Shown here one piece after another: positions 46,996 through 56,872 of a stretch of DNA of 64,000 nt (positions within the stretch are counted from its first letter, which is position 1; every line of letters starts with the position of its first letter). Source of the stretch: Gigaspora rosea (lineage: Eukaryota > Glomeromycota > Glomeromycetes > Diversisporales > Gigasporaceae); the NCBI GenBank assembly GCA_003550325.1, contig QKWP01000595.1, positions 43,564 to 107,563 on the forward strand, given 5' to 3'. Made by a program: the position numbers and the translations under genes. Below the pieces are notes generated by a model that saw only the letters and a program-made list of their open reading frames with translations, was not told the origin of the DNA and did not search any database.

Positions 46996-48113
46996 GGCGA
47001 GACCAATTTAATTCGGTGGTTTACGTTACATTCCTTTCTCAAAAGAGGGGGGGGAGGGGACGGAACATATATAATAAATTTTAAACTTTTTTTTCTCTCG
47101 ATCGGAAATTCTCGGACACCCTCGCTCGTCTTTTACGTTCGTTCATTTTCTCTTCGGAAAGTTTCTGAACCTTGCAATTTCAATTTTTAATCTTAATTCC
47201 ACCTGGCATTAAATTCTCCGCCCTAAATTAGCAAAACTATGCATGTATCTCAAAAATATCGAATTGGCCTCACCTAACTGAGATATGGATAACGTTTGGA
47301 TAACGTTAGTACATCTAAAGTAGCGCCTGACTCAAATTTCGACTTAATACATGCATGAAGATGGGGCTTGATTTTAGTCAGGCGTTACTTTAAACAGGGG
47401 GCTACTTTAGATGCAACAGTACTCTTTGTACTCGATCTCATAAACCCTGCCCAACACTCTGACTCCCGTGATTACCCTGGCCGATCGCATGATCACGTGA
47501 GTCAGTCGAATTATATTTTCGTTTCACCTTTGCTGTTTTCAAATCATTATATATCTCGTCATTTATTTATACCCCTTTTACTAAGTGCAAGGGCTCTTCA
47601 GAAACTACGCCACACATAGTAAGGTTTGTAACCGTAACTCGTGATAGAACTATAAGAATTCCAACGTGAACTACGTAATTTAACCCTAACCATATTATTA
47701 GAATAACGAGCAAACTTTGTATGAGAATTTTTATAATAATTTATGATAGAAATCAGAATAATTTCGATGCAAACTCAACCTTAAAACGCAATATGTGTCG
47801 AATGGTTTGTAGCAGAATTTTTTTATAGAAACCATGATAAAAATCATGATAATTCCAACACAACTAACTCTCTTTTCATTGTTACCGAAATGACACACAA
47901 GTCTTGTATTTTATATATTCGATAAAACTTGGCTTAAGTACAGTAACTCATCAATGGATCCAATAAAAGAATTTGATTGGTTTGTCTGATCAAATGACCA
48001 ATCAGATTCTTTGTCGAATTTATTAAGTGATTTTTATAAGTAAGAGGGGGGAGGAAAAAAAGAGGGGTGGGTAACGTAAACCACTGAATTAAATTGGTCT
48101 GGCCTTATAACAT
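46996..48113. mobile_element. 1.1-kb inverted-repeat element with 14-bp target duplication
   Basis: The ends carry GGCGAGACCAATTTAATTCG / GGCCAGACCAATTTAATTCA, continuing GTGGTTTACGTTAC on both sides; the right copy is followed by nine extra bases (TTATAACAT). TCGAGTAATTATTA flanks both sides (46982-46995, 48114-48127) and occurs once, in complement, in the related hAT at 42414-42427, the empty site. The interior has G-rich tracts near both ends and a small palindrome (about 47309-47420). The ORF 47368-47619 is not recognised. Confidence 0.8.
47309..47420. repeat. Small palindromic repeat
   Basis: ACATCTAAAGTAGCGCCTGA on the left and its complement in two blocks on the right (TCAGGCGTTACTTTAA, GGGCTACTTTAGATG) make an imperfect hairpin inside the 46996 element. 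Confidence 0.55.
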
Positions 48114-48960
48114 TCGAGTAATTATTATATCATTTTTTAATGCCCTTATTAACGCCCTTAAACAACACAAAATCGTGAAAGTGAATTTTCCAAATCTACT
48201 TTTGTTGTTTGATTGCCTAATATTTACAAACTATTTTGGGCTAAAAAAAGGTTACGAATTTGAAAACGTTTTGTATAATGGTTTCAAGTACAAGAATAAT
48301 GCAAGTGCAAGAACAAGTGCAAGAAACGACAAATGATCCACTATACATAAAACATACGATTAATAAAAAATAGTGAATATATTAGTGAATATCAAAAAAA
48401 GTTACATTCAACCAATTATTTAGATGATTGATTTCTAGAATTTTTGGTCGGAATTTTTGCCGCCCAGATTATCTAATAATCAACTAATTTTCTTGGTAGT
48501 TTTATGTCGATCTACCAACCAATAAAATTACCGTTATGTTCAAAAGGTGATCAATGAGCTAAAACTAACATAGCAATATAAGGTTTTCTCTTTGCAATAC
48601 ATTTTAAAAATTGGCATTCACCAATAAAACTAAGCTGCATACTATCTTTATTGGAGTAATGAGCTTTGTAACAAGCTTTTTATAGTTAGCTTATACTAAT
48701 TCAAATTAACCCACTATATATTGCAATTACTGGTATAGCGAACAAATTTTGTAATAGAATTTTTTATAAAAATTCATGATAAAAATCACAATAATAATAA
48801 TAAAAACTGGCTCAACCATATTGAAATAGAGTGTGAATTCTGTGGCAAAATTTTATAATAACATAATTTTATGCAAACTAACAATCTTAACCATATGCTG
48901 TAGTTAATAAAATAGTATGTTCAGTAACAGAATTTTTTTGTGACGATTCAATGCAAACTA
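47690..48960. repeat. Diverged AATTTTTATAAAAAT-CATGATAAAAATCA units
   Basis: A unit of roughly 70-80 bp (ATAGCGAACAAATTTTGTA, AGAATTTTTATA, CATGATAAAAATCA, AATGCAAACTAACTCAACC) recurs at about 47690-47800, 47810-47880, 48730-48835 and 48900-48960. It recurs in complement near 41750-41900 and in part at 54378-54460. It is AT-rich with no ORF and may be a short interspersed family. Confidence 0.5.
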
Positions 48961-49986
48961 ACTCAGCATATTTATGAATATTATACAATGCGAATAACAG
49001 ATTTAACTAAGATTCTAAAGTTTTATACAAAGCTCCCGTGGCAGAACCACGCGTCAGGTGTCAAATTATATAAGATAAGCAACGATGAAGTTTACAATTA
49101 GCTGATTTGTAAAAATTTATGTATATTGGCAAAATCTGATTTTAGTTTCAATATGTAGTATCTTTATTTAAATATATATAATAATAAAGATAAAAATTAA
49201 AAAAAAATTTATCATGCGATATCATGCGCATTTTATATATCATGCGCATTATTATTATAAAATGCGCACTTTTCCCATCTCTAAGTGCAACATTCTGCTA
49301 TTGTACTTATATGAGCATACCGGATTTGATATTCATATTATTTTAAGATAGCCGTAATATCATATGATGAAACAAAATCAGGTGAGAATGTTATGCGTTA
49401 TTTAATTGACATGTGCTATTTCTCAATTTTCACCGATCATAAAATGAGCCAGGTTAATTCGTAATAAATTACTGATAATAATTACATATGATTAATAATA
49501 ACAATGACGATATTATAATTATTAATAATCACATTGATTTTGCATCAAAAAATTCAAATAATTAATTCGTAATAGTTATTTTTAAAAATTTACATTATAA
49601 AAACTATAAAATTTATTAATTTAAAAAAATTTTTTAAAAAAAAATCATTAGCATTAAAAGCATAATTTTATATCATTAGCAAGCATAATTTACTATAATT
49701 AGCAGCAGAATTCTGGACACCCTACCCATGGCCATATGATTGTAATACAAATACAGAAACGATTATCAAACTCTCACTACGATCATTTATTTACGGCTTT
49801 GACGATCATTGATTATCATTTAATCTGTCCAGTAAAAAATCCGATAAAAAAAAATCAATAATTAGAATTGCTAACGTATACTTGCAAACATAATTAAAAA
49901 GTTAATGATGTTGCATCGAATTTTTTTATTTTTTAACTAAGTAACAACTAACACTAATGCGTAATGAGGACGATAGCTATAACTAT

Positions 49987-50052
49987 AGCAATTTCAATAT
50001 CAATATCAATATCAATTTCAATTTCAATATCAATTTCAATATCAATATCAAA
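49987..50052 (+). repeat. ATCAAT hexanucleotide microsatellite
   Basis: About ten hexamer units (ATCAAT / TTCAAT variants). In one frame this gives alternating Ile-Ser, but there is no gene context. Confidence 0.9.
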
Positions 50053-50334
50053 TATAAAATGGGTGGATGAGATTTTTCCTTTCTCGGAATTGCAAGGAAA
50101 TTTTGACTGCAGATCTCACACTCAAAGGCAATACAAGATACAAAAATTGAAATGATCTAATCCAAAAATCGATGCAATCTAGTTCGCATACACATTTAAT
50201 ATTACACCGCATTTTCATATATGGCAAGATGAACGGGGCAAAATTGAATTTCTTTAATAATAGCTTTCATATCCATTTTTGTATAATTCATTAAATGTTA
50301 GTCAAAATCCGAAATAATTTCTCCTTTTGTAAAA

Positions 50335-50485
50335 TCTTAATAACACGTTAACGTGAAAGCACGTATGCGTGTTAAGGGGTAAGAATTATATAAATTCTAG
50401 ATAGCATGTCAACGTGTTAGGCTTATTAGTACCATTGTTGAATAGCATGAAGCGTGTTAGGTAACACGTTAACGTGTCATAAATC
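50335..50485. repeat. Palindromic ACACGTTAACGTG repeats
   Basis: TAACACGTTAACGTG occurs at about 50341-50355 and again at 50461-50480, with intervening CACG / CGTG variants (GCACGTATGCGTGTTA, CATGTCAACGTGTTA, AAGCGTGTTA). It may be the two subterminal ends of a small element; the boundary was not resolved. Confidence 0.55.
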
Positions 50486-50503
50486 CAAATGTATATGTTG
50501 TGC

Positions 50504-50661
50504 CCCAAATGCAAATCTGGCCCAGTTGTCAATTAAATGTCAATCTTTACAGCCAAAATAAAAAACTGGCCTAATCTAACCCAAACCTAACCCTAATATC
50601 CGGGCTAAATTAATTTTTACTTTGGCCAGATTGACAACTGGGCCGATTTGCATTTGGGATC
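50504..50661. mobile_element. Small TIR element, CCCAAATGCAAAT ends
   Basis: The ends CCCAAATGCAAATCTGG / CCCAAATGCAAATCGG are inverted, continuing CCCAGTTGTCAAT on both arms. The loop contains AACCTAACCCTAAT (telomere-like). Flanking duplication is unclear. Confidence 0.65.
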
Positions 50662-50671
50662 CGCCTTACTT

Positions 50672-50812
50672 CACCGACAATTATTTCACCGACAGCTCAC
50701 TTAGTCGACAACACTCCATGTGACAATTTACTAAAAATATATACCTGCAACTAATAAAACGTTAAGTGATGCCTGCTAAGTGAACGTTCGTGAAATGATT
50801 GTCGGTGAAGTG
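50672..50812. mobile_element. TTTCACCGACA-family MITE, copy 2
   Basis: The arms ACTTCACCGACAATTATTTC / complement and an interior TGTGACAATTTACTAAAAAT are shared with the copy at 54685. The telomere-like centre is degenerate here. Target duplication unresolved. Confidence 0.65.
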
Positions 50813-50825
50813 AGCAGTACCGTTC

Positions 50826-50827
<2 letters not shown>

Positions 50828-50868
<41 letters not shown>

Positions 50869-50895
50869 TATAATAACAATAATAATAATAATAAA
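50828..50895 (+). repeat. AAT microsatellite
   Basis: About 20 units of AAT/ATA with two interruptions, just after the MITE. Confidence 0.9.
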
Positions 50896-51225
50896 ATAAA
50901 AGATTAAAAAAATGAAAAAAATATATAAATAATAAAAAGCGAATAAAAACGATCAATATATGATCGCCTAAATATTAAAATGCTAGCAAAATTATTATAC
51001 ATTAAAGAATAGTTCAAATATTCATATATATTTTAATAATGTTTGCATTCCCCCGCGTAGAAACATCCGCATTTGTTTTTCGGCAACGGCAGGAAATCTG
51101 GTCGGGTGTCTAACTAATAAATAGATAATTATAGTCGGCCCTCTGAACCGATCCTGTCAAAACCGATAACCTGCCAAAATCGGTTAAAAATCAATCCACC
51201 AGACACCCGTGCCATAAGTAATAAC

Positions 51226-51649
51226 TAGAGTTAACATCCGGATTTATTTTATATCCGGATTCAACTAATAGTCAAAAACATCATCCGGTTTTAATCCGGA
51301 TATAATTAATTCGGATATATTATTAAATTCGGATGTAATATATCCGGATTTAAGATTATATCCGGATTTAAATATATATCCGGATTTAATAATAATCCGG
51401 ATTAGTTATAATCCGGATTTAATTATAATCCGGATTTATTTGGGCAATTAGGAGCTTTGCATAGAATGCTATATATGTAATCAGATATATATATCCGGAT
51501 TTATATTAAATCCGGATTTGTATTGAATCCGGATTAATATTCAATCCGGATTTAAATTTTAAATCCGGATTTAATATAAATCCGGATATATATTGTTCAA
51601 AAATTGAATCCGGATATAAATATAAATCCGGATTCAGGTATTAACTCTA
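51226..51649. mobile_element. hAT-type MITE made of ATCCGGAT palindromes
   Basis: 424 bp, ends TAGAGTTAA / TTAACTCTA, with an exact 8-bp duplication GTAATAAC (51218-51225, 51650-51657). It contains about 17 copies of ATCCGGAT plus a few variants, in two groups separated by an ordinary centre (about 51437-51485, GGGCAATTAGGAGCTTTGCA). Spacers are 10-20 bp of A/T. No ORF. Confidence 0.92.
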
Positions 51650-51905
51650 GTAATAACCGATAACCTGCCATTTCCGATACTAAACCCGTTGTTACGATCG
51701 GTTGGGAGAGCTTGATACAATTGTGCCGGTTTAGTTCGATCGTAAATGGTTTAAAACAATAAACTAAATTAAATTAAATCAACTATACATCGGGTTTATC
51801 ACAATAATACCAAATACAATCAAACATCGTTTACTACTCGTCTCTTTACTAAAACCCATCCTATTTATACTTTCTAATTTCAACTCTAATCCCTAATCAA
51901 TTGAT

Positions 51906-52019
51906 GGAAGCTTTAAGCTCTCGATTGGAGCTTTAAGCTCTCGTTTGGAGCTTTAAGCTCTCGTTTGGAGCTTTGACGCCAGATTGGAACTTTGAGCGCC
52001 AGATCGGATCTTTGATCAT
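51906..52019 (+). repeat. About 20-bp tandem repeat
   Basis: Three close copies of GGAGCTTTAAGCTCTCGTTT followed by three diverging ones (GGAGCTTTGACGCCAGATT and related). Each unit contains the palindrome AGCTTTAAGCT. Confidence 0.8.
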
Positions 52020-52251
52020 TTAAAACCACAATTCAAGACTAACTAAATAAAGATAACAAAAGAAAAAATAAAAATATTTTTATTCGGCCATGCATACCGG
52101 TTCTGAGAGGGCCGACTGTACCCTTTTTTTTAACAATTAAAAAAAAAATAACACATGTTTCGGTAGCACAGATTATTTCGTAAAATTTTCGACATAACAA
52201 ACTTGCATCCCCAAGTTATTAAGCATATGCAGCTCTTCTGTTACGCCAATT

Positions 52252-52317
52252 AGTGTTTCGGGCGAAATTATTTTCCAAATCCGAAATATTTCGCCCAGGT
52301 TTCGCTCAAAACACTAA
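52252..52317. mobile_element. 66-bp micro-MITE, hAT-type
   Basis: The ends TAGTGTTT / AAACACTA and internal GGGCGAAA / TTTCGCCC pairs are flanked by an exact 8-bp duplication ACGCCAAT (52244-52251, 52318-52325). At 66 bp it is little more than two ends. Confidence 0.8.
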
Positions 52318-52325
52318 CGCCAATA

Positions 52326-53335
52326 CAAAGAACCTTAAAGGTATTAGCTTGAATTTCTCGTTACACTGAAGATCGGAATTTTTTATAACGAATTTCACAA
52401 GTCATGAAGCCATATCCTTGCGAATCAATAAAGTGTTGAAGAAGAAAATATGTAATATAAGGTGATAAAGATCGATTCAATTATAATGATAAAAAAAAAA
52501 ATGTAACATGCAACAATAAAGAATTATCTTTAAAATATCAATGAAAAAGATCAACGCAAATATCAATGCGTTATTAATAATTATCATCGTCATTGATAAA
52601 ATGCGTAATTTTTATTGTCGTTATTAATAAATTATATAATACGTAATTATTATCAGTACTGTAATAATTTAACAATTTTATCGAGCTGAATTACTGTTAT
52701 ATTGCAAAACTTACTGTTATCGCCGTTAGTGATAGAAGATTTTCGTTACTTTCTTCATATATAGATAGTGTACATAATAATCTTGCAACGGTAACGGTAA
52801 ATTCTATCGCTGTTACGTATTCCTGCAAGTACACTATTGTGAAGCTATCATTTATGTTATAATAATAATTAGAAATTCCCATCGTTAAACACGTACCATA
52901 AAAACTTAATGCAATTCAATGAACATAAAATTTTAAATAGAAAATGTACTACTATGAAGAGTTTACAATATATTTAGCAAACATGTTAAATAATTATCCC
53001 TAATAAGATAATCGATAAGAATAAATTAATTTTATAATCAACGTCATCGCTATGGATAACACGATCATTAACCCGAATTTCGAAGTCACCCTGACATTGT
53101 CTAACAAAGTTTTGTCCAAAGATTCTATTGAACGCAAGCAAGATTTTTTTAATATCAAAAAAAAAGAAAGAAAAAAAATCGTGTAAGTAAATATATTACT
53201 TATTACCACAAAGTAGGCTCTTATTTTTTCTTTTTTTAGTACAAATATTTATATTCTAGCCAATAGTATCACATAAAGGGTATATTTGCATGAACGGCCA
53301 TCTTTTTATAGTATTATATATATAATATATGTATA
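52326..53335. other. AT-rich stretch before the acyltransferase duplication
   Basis: No supported gene; the ORFs here are short and low-complexity. There is a stretch of repeated ATTATTA(A)TAA around 52560-52660. Confidence 0.4.
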
Positions 53336-54367
53336 TATAAAATAAAGGATTTCTGATTAACTTAATTAAAATAAAGCTTTTGATCTTATTAATATTTTGA
53401 ACTTCGTTGTAACATAAGTTGATTTGGAAACCACAAAATTCGATTTCGACGTACAACAATACCGCAAAAGCCCATATATCTACCAAAAAAGCCCGAATAA
53501 CGCTCGTAGGCGTTATTTTGAAAATCGAAGACTTCAAAAATAGTTAATATGGTCTCGAATTAGCGTCCATGGGCATTCCGAATTAACGCGCAGTAGCATA
53601 CTAGTGGCATACGGAGTCTGCCTTGAAAATCAACTACATACAATTTACTATGTTGGAAAAATGATATACAACCTTCCATAAGTGAATCCTTTATAACATG
53701 CCTTTCTTTCTGTATACATCATTTGATTTGCCTAATGTTATGTAGATCTTCACATGCACTTTCTTTCTAAGTGTCTTTCTAAGTGCGCATTCTGTAATGA
53801 ACATGCTTATATGAAAGATTAGTTGTATTGGATTCAAAATTATTAACTATATCAACTCTTATTTTGAAATGAGCATATCCAAAATAACGCGCAGATCAAT
53901 TATTTAGACTTATACGGCAACTTAGTATAGTTTTAGAAGTCATCATTATATAAAATAATGACTTAGGATTAAATTCCTATAATATTGATCCAGAAATCAT
54001 AAATTACTTTATAACGAATATTACTATCAAATATCTACTGCCACAACATGCCTGTCACGATTAAGGGGACCCTTTACGTTAAGCCAACCAAGCCAACGGA
54101 GCATGTTCAAATTCCTCTTTCAAGTTTTGATACTCTCACGCCACCAAATTACGCTGGGATGATGTTTTTTTTTAAAAAAACCTAAAAAAAAAATAACTTT
54201 ATGAATATTCAAAAACTTATAGCTTCGCTTGAAGATGTGTTAAACGATTATTATCCTCTGGCTGGTACACTTATTATCGACTGTAATGATCGTGGCGTTC
54301 AATTTATTATTGCTGAGTGTTCTGATATTACAATCAATCAACTTGAAAATAATAAATGGGAACATGC
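53336..54367 (+). repeat. Tandem duplication, unit 1 (acyltransferase upstream region and start)
   Basis: Collinear with 54515-55761 except for the MITE in unit 2 and small indels (for example TGATTAACTTAATTAAAATA, TAACGCTCGTAGGCGTTATT). It ends at the N at 54368. Confidence 0.88.
54048..54367 (+). pseudogene. Truncated BAHD acyltransferase copy
   Basis: Starts with the same ATG context as the longer copy (ACAACATGCCTGTCACGATT) and keeps the N-terminal sequence to NNKWEHA. It differs by frame-breaking changes in the T/A run near 54165-54195 and by a 24-bp deletion next to TACACTTA (the SEPDGRS region of the longer copy). It stops at the single N (54368), beyond which the sequence is unrelated. 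No catalytic HXXXD motif is present. Either a real partial tandem duplicate or an assembly artefact joining two haplotypes. Confidence 0.75.
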
Positions 54368-54514
54368 NACACACTGGAATAGCGAGCAAGTTTCGTAAGA
54401 GAATTTTTACAAATTTATGGTAGAAATCATGGTAATTCAAATGCACACAAACTCAGCCGCATTGATAAATTGAAAAAATCAGGGCGCCATAGGCGCCCCG
54501 ATTTTTTCTTTCTT
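54368..54514. other. Junction segment with one N and a strong GC hairpin
   Basis: The window's only ambiguous base lies at 54368. The next about 90 bp match the AT-rich repeat seen at 47690 and 48730 (ATAGCGAGCAAGTTTCG). At 54473-54507 AAAAAATC and GATTTTTT surround a GGGCGCC / GGCGCCC stem with an ATA loop. Confidence 0.6.
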
Positions 54515-55761
54515 GTATAAAATAAAAGGATCTCTGATTAACTTAATTAAAATAAAGCTTTTTGATCTTATTAATATTTTGAATTTCGTTGTAACATAAG
54601 TTGATTTGGAAACCACCAAATTCGATTTCGACGTACAACAATGATACCGCAAAAGCCCATATGACTACCAAATAAGCCCGAAATGGATACGTGTCATTTC
54701 ACCGACAATCATTTCACCGACAGCTCAATTCACCGACATCACATCAAGTGACAATTTACTAAAAATACATACCTGCAACTAATAAAACCTTAACCCTAAC
54801 CCTATGTGATGTCGGTTAAGTGAACTTTCGGTGAAATGATTGTCGGTGAAGTGACCACCTTCCCCCGAAATAACGCTCGTAGGCGTTATTTTGAAAATCG
54901 AAAACTTCAAAAATAGTTAATATGGTCTCGAATTAGCGTCCATGGGCATTCCGAATTAACGCGCAGTAGCATACTAGTAGCATACGGAGTCTGCCTTGAA
55001 AATCAACTATGGAACATACATACAATTTACTATGTTGGAAAAATGATCTTCCATAAGTGAATCCTTTATAACATGCCTTTCTTTCTGTATACATCATATG
55101 ATTTGCCTAATGTTATGTAGATCTTCACATGCTTTCTTTCTAAGTGTCTTTCTAAGTGCGCATTCTGTAATGACATGCTTATATGAAAGATTAGTTGTAT
55201 TGGATTCAAAATTATTAACTATATCAACTCTTATTTCGAAATGAGCATATCCAAAATAACGCGCAGATCAATTATTTAGACTTATACGGCAACTTATTAT
55301 AGTTTTAGAAGTCATCATTATATAAAATAATGACTTAGGACTAAATTCCTATAATATTGATCCAGAAATCATAAATTACTTTATAACGAATACTACTATC
55401 AAATATCTACTGCCACAACATGCCTGTCACGATTAAGGGGACCCTTTACGTTAAGCCAACCAAGCCAACGAAACATGTTCAAATTCCTCTTTCTAGTTTT
55501 GATACTCTCACGCCACCAAATTACGCCGGGATAATGTTTTTTTTTAAAAACAGCCTAAAAAAAAATAACTTTATGAATATCCAAAAACTTATAGCTTCGC
55601 TTGAAGATTTGTTAAACGATTATTATTTTCTGGCTGGTACACTTAAAAGTGAGCCCGATGGTAGATCTATTATCGACTGTAATGATCGTGGCGTTCAATT
55701 TATTATTGCTGAGTGTTCTGATATTACAATCAATCAACTTGAAAATAATAAATGGGAACAT
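54515..55761 (+). repeat. Tandem duplication, unit 2
   Basis: The second copy of the upstream region and first part of the acyltransferase gene. Its extra length is mainly the 179-bp MITE and its 8-bp duplication at 54685-54871. Divergence from unit 1 is low. Confidence 0.88.
54685..54863. mobile_element. TTTCACCGACA-family MITE, copy 3
   Basis: 179 bp, present in duplication unit 2 and absent from unit 1 (empty site near 53493). CCCGAAAT flanks it (54677-54684, 54864-54871). Arms of repeated TTTCACCGACA; the centre contains TTAACCCTAACCCTATG, two telomere-like units. Confidence 0.88.
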
Positions 55762-56872
55762 GCGGTTATTCCTTATGGATTAGAGCCATCACAACCAAGA
55801 GCTAATAAAATTTATCCAATTCTGCTTAAAGTACAACACACTACTTTCGCTGATGGATCCTAGTTCTTGGTATTTTAATTCACCATCAAATTTCAGATGG
55901 CATTGGTTTTTATGCTTTCTTGAACAATTGGGGACGAAAAGCTCGTTTAGAGCAGATTGACCCACCTATTAATGATCGAAGTTTATTAAAAACATGCGGC
56001 AACTCCCCAACACTCAACGAAGACCTTATTATAAAAAAACTGAAGTCTGAAAAAGCCCAAAACATACAAAAATATCCTGACATTTCGTCTTTAACAACCA
56101 AAATTTTTCATTTTAGCCAAAATAATCTTAAGAGGTTACTTGAATATTATTCTGTTGGCATTTCTAATGGAAACAGGATTTCAACAAATGATGCGCTTGT
56201 AGCACATCTTTGGAGGACAATTACTAGAGCTCGAAAGATTGATTTAAACACCGAAGTATTCAGTGTACATGTTGTTGACGGACGCAATAGAATAATTCCA
56301 CCTCTCTCCAAAGGTTATTTTGGAAATTTTACATTGTAAATAGATTTATTCTTTTATTATTATTATTATTATTATTAGTAGTATTATTATTATTTTACGT
56401 TAACAATAACTTTAATATTGATCAATTTTATTTTATATTTAGTCGAGCATGTCCAAAGATGCTTGTCTCTCAATTGATCAATGGTTCACCATCTACGATA
56501 GCACTTCAAGTTCGAAAGGCCAATACAGATGTGAATAATAGTCGTGTTCGAACCATAATTGATTTAATTGAACAACAAACAGATAAATCATTGATCAGGC
56601 CAAATATGATATTTTATGAAAAAAGTGTAATGATAAATAATGTGTCAAAATTACAAAAGCATTATTTATTAGATTTTGGTGATGGAACTCCTATAAAACT
56701 GAGATTAAACCGGGAAGCTGATCTAAATGATGGTATATCTATGATACTTTATGATGAGGATGGAGTAGATGTTTACATTTGTTTACTAACTGAAATATTG
56801 GAAAACTTGGAAAATGATCCTGAATTTAAGAAATTTATTGTTCCTAGTGCTTGTACCCGGTCTAAAATTTAA
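55420..56872 (+). CDS. BAHD-type acyltransferase (transferase family), frameshifted
   Basis: Two exons: 55420-56335 and 56443-56872. The intron 56336-56442 (GTAAAT...TTTAG, 107 bp, with a TTA microsatellite) restores the frame. The protein, about 445 residues, starts MPVTIKGTLYVKPTKPT. LNDYYFLAGTL and HTTFADGS are N-terminal landmarks of the family. The catalytic HXXXD is HQISD (55884-55898). The second motif, normally DFGWG, reads DFGDGTP near 56680. Members transfer an acyl group from a CoA thioester to an alcohol or amine; the substrate here is unknown. A one-base frame break near 55856-55862, just before the active site, separates the first 147 residues from the rest. Because everything after it is intact, it may be a sequencing error or a young mutation. 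Confidence 0.78.

Larger units (their letters stand above)
46741..49283. mobile_element. hAT-type element, TAGAGATGGG family (plus orientation)
   Basis: Ends TAGAGATGGG / CCCATCTCTA, with an exact 8-bp duplication AGTGCAAC (46733-46740, 49284-49291). Copy 2 at 45.9 kb supplies the empty site (TTAGTGCAAC single). Subterminal motifs ATGCGCAT recur at both ends. It is related to 40513-42732 and contains the element at 46996-48113, which the relative lacks. Confidence 0.92.
46441..49724. mobile_element. hAT-like element, TAGGGTGTCC family, copy 3 (with nested insert)
   Basis: Ends as in copy 2, flanked by CCCATGGT (46433-46440) and CCCATGGC (49725-49732). Without the insertion 46741-49291 it would be about 733 bp and collinear with copy 2 throughout (for example GATGGGCTGTGTTAGTGCAAC and CATACCGGATTTGATATTCA). 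Confidence 0.85.
51132..52118. mobile_element. Pogo-like TA-target element with AGTCGGCCCTCT ends
   Basis: The ends AGTCGGCCCTCT / complement are flanked by TA (51130-51131, 52119-52120). AACCGAT and CGATAACC motifs follow on the left. Ends of the CAGTCGGCCCTC type with TA duplication fit Tc1/mariner/pogo elements. It has no transposase. It contains a hAT MITE at 51226-51649 and a tandem repeat at 51906-52019. TTGTTACGATCGGTTGGGAG (about 51691) resembles the start of the solo LTR at 40900. Confidence 0.75.

Noticed and set aside
47040-47062. G-quadruplex from the G-rich tract
   Set aside because: Only one long and one short G run are present; four separated runs are not clear. Too weak to list.
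49964-50155. 63-residue Ile-Ser repeat ORF
   Set aside because: It is a translation of the ATCAAT microsatellite with no gene context.
51226-51649. Regularly recurring ATCCGGAT suggesting a CRISPR-like array
   Set aside because: The genome is eukaryotic, the unit is an 8-bp palindrome with irregular A/T spacers, and the array is bounded by hAT ends and an exact target duplication.
54473-54507. Bacterial rho-independent terminator
   Set aside because: The shape fits, but no bacterial gene lies nearby, and the adjacent sequence matches AT-rich repeats found elsewhere in the window. Kept only as a finding.
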